Shown: positions 63,649-64,000 of the stretch, piece after piece
How positions within the stretch are numbered: position 1 is the first letter of the stretch
Layout: each line of letters begins with the position of its first letter
Origin: Sulfitobacter delicatus
GTDB taxonomy: Bacteria > Pseudomonadota > Alphaproteobacteria > Rhodobacterales > Rhodobacteraceae
DNA length: 64,000 nt
Assembly (NCBI RefSeq): GCF_900102535.1
Contig: NZ_FNBP01000008.1
Span: 106,305 to 170,304 of the forward strand
Direction: 5' to 3'
The notes under the pieces: model-generated
What the model was told of the DNA's origin: nothing
Database searches by the model: none
The model's input: only the letters and a program-made list of their open reading frames with translations
Translations under genes and position numbers: made by a program

Positions 63649-64000
63649 GTAAGCGGCGGCTACGCGGCACTTGAGATCAGCTTAACGGCTGGAAATTCCA
63701 CGGAAGAAGGTCGTCGATGCGATTGGCAGGATGACCTAACGCAATCGCTTCGAGGGTGGCTTTGAGGTATGCGAACGGTTCGACATCATTGACCTTCGCC
63801 GTGGCAATGAGAGATGCAATGCGGCCCCAGGCGCGACCACCTTCGTCGTGGCCGGCAAAAAGCACATTCTTTCGCGTCAGGGCAATTGGGCGGATTAGGT
63901 TCTCGACGGCATTGGAGTCGATCTCGACCCGACCGTCGTGCAGGAAGGTTTGCAGCCCGTTCCATTGACGATGGATATAGGTCAACTTCTCGCCCAAGCG
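63649..64000 (-). mobile_element. IS66-family insertion sequence, right-truncated by the window
   Basis: Begins with GTAAGCGGCGGC, matching the GTAAGCG-type terminal repeat of IS66 elements, 28 bp before the stop of a tnpC gene. The rest of the element, including the other end and tnpA/tnpB, lies beyond 64,000. Confidence 0.8.
63677..64000 (-). CDS. tnpC: IS66-family transposase TnpC, C-terminal part
   Basis: At least 106 residues, open to the right edge. DSNAVENLIRPIALTRKNVLFAGHDEGGRAW contains the catalytic-domain end, with the conserved E in AVENLIRPIA. The C-terminal IS66 element follows: IATAKVNDVEPFAYLKATLEAIA, HPANRIDDLLPWNF. The M at 63,997 is not a real start. Confidence 0.92.
   Translation of the reverse strand, partial: RLGEKLTYIHRQWNGLQTFLHDGRVEIDSNAVENLIRPIALTRKNVLFAGHDEGGRAWGRIASLIATAKVNDVEPFAYLKATLEAIALGHPANRIDDLLPWNFQPLS

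Overview
The window looks like a chromosome segment of a marine alphaproteobacterium of the Rhodobacteraceae (Roseobacter group, Sulfitobacter-like). This is inferred from protein style (YchF, RimO, a CTC-type L25 next to Pth, class Ib NrdHIEF, a full phn C-P lyase locus), GC-rich codon use and the family's typical small hypothetical genes. No database search was run, so the genus is a guess.

Layout. (1) 1-21.5 kb is ordinary core chromosome: a Hint-domain protein at the left edge, UspA, a branched-chain aminotransferase, an M48 lipoprotease, RimO, AsmA, TrpB, a tandem array of three secreted mini-proteins, a membrane-anchored LuxR-type regulator, Pth, L25, an LldD-like FMN enzyme, TrpA and YchF. 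(2) At 21,993 the 5' half of a tRNA-Ser(GCU) gene stops abruptly at its anticodon stem and a mobile region begins. It holds an integrase with an overlapping excisionase-like gene, an XRE repressor, an AT-rich stand-alone OLD-family ATPase/TOPRIM nuclease (probable phage defence), several unknown small genes, and a second integrase paralogous to the first and pointing the other way (28.2-29.3 kb). (3) 30-41.6 kb is a patchwork of metabolic and regulatory genes (LysR/alcohol dehydrogenase, Crp-like regulator, RidA, two SAM methyltransferases, TPR protein) mixed with broken genes: a two-frame domain fossil, a VOC gene and a hydrolase each frameshifted by an apparent single missing G, a GFA stub fused to a truncated metQ with a nonsense codon. 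(4) 41.8-45.9 kb is nrdHIEF, preceded by a clear cobalamin riboswitch, a hairpin that hides the nrdH Shine-Dalgarno and two NrdR-box-like sites 31 bp apart. (5) 46.3-49.4 kb is an arsenate-resistance operon: an ArsR-ArsC fusion, GAPDH and ArsJ, with overlapping genes. (6) 49.6-62 kb is a phosphonate locus: phnGHIJKLN, phnM, a DUF1045 gene, phnF, and phnCDE1E2 with an LbH acetyltransferase. An acyltransferase follows, and the window ends inside an IS66-family insertion sequence.

How the genes work together. The phosphonate block has import (PhnCDEE), the C-P lyase core (PhnGHIJ with PhnK), triphosphate formation and processing (PhnI, PhnL, PhnM, PhnN) and a repressor (PhnF). The ars operon would make 1-arseno-3-phosphoglycerate (GAPDH) and export it (ArsJ). 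The nrd operon looks wired to switch off the B12-independent reductase when cobalamin is available. The most unusual material is the 22.0-29.4 kb integrase-bounded island. Both of its integrases have glycine where tyrosine recombinases have their first catalytic arginine.
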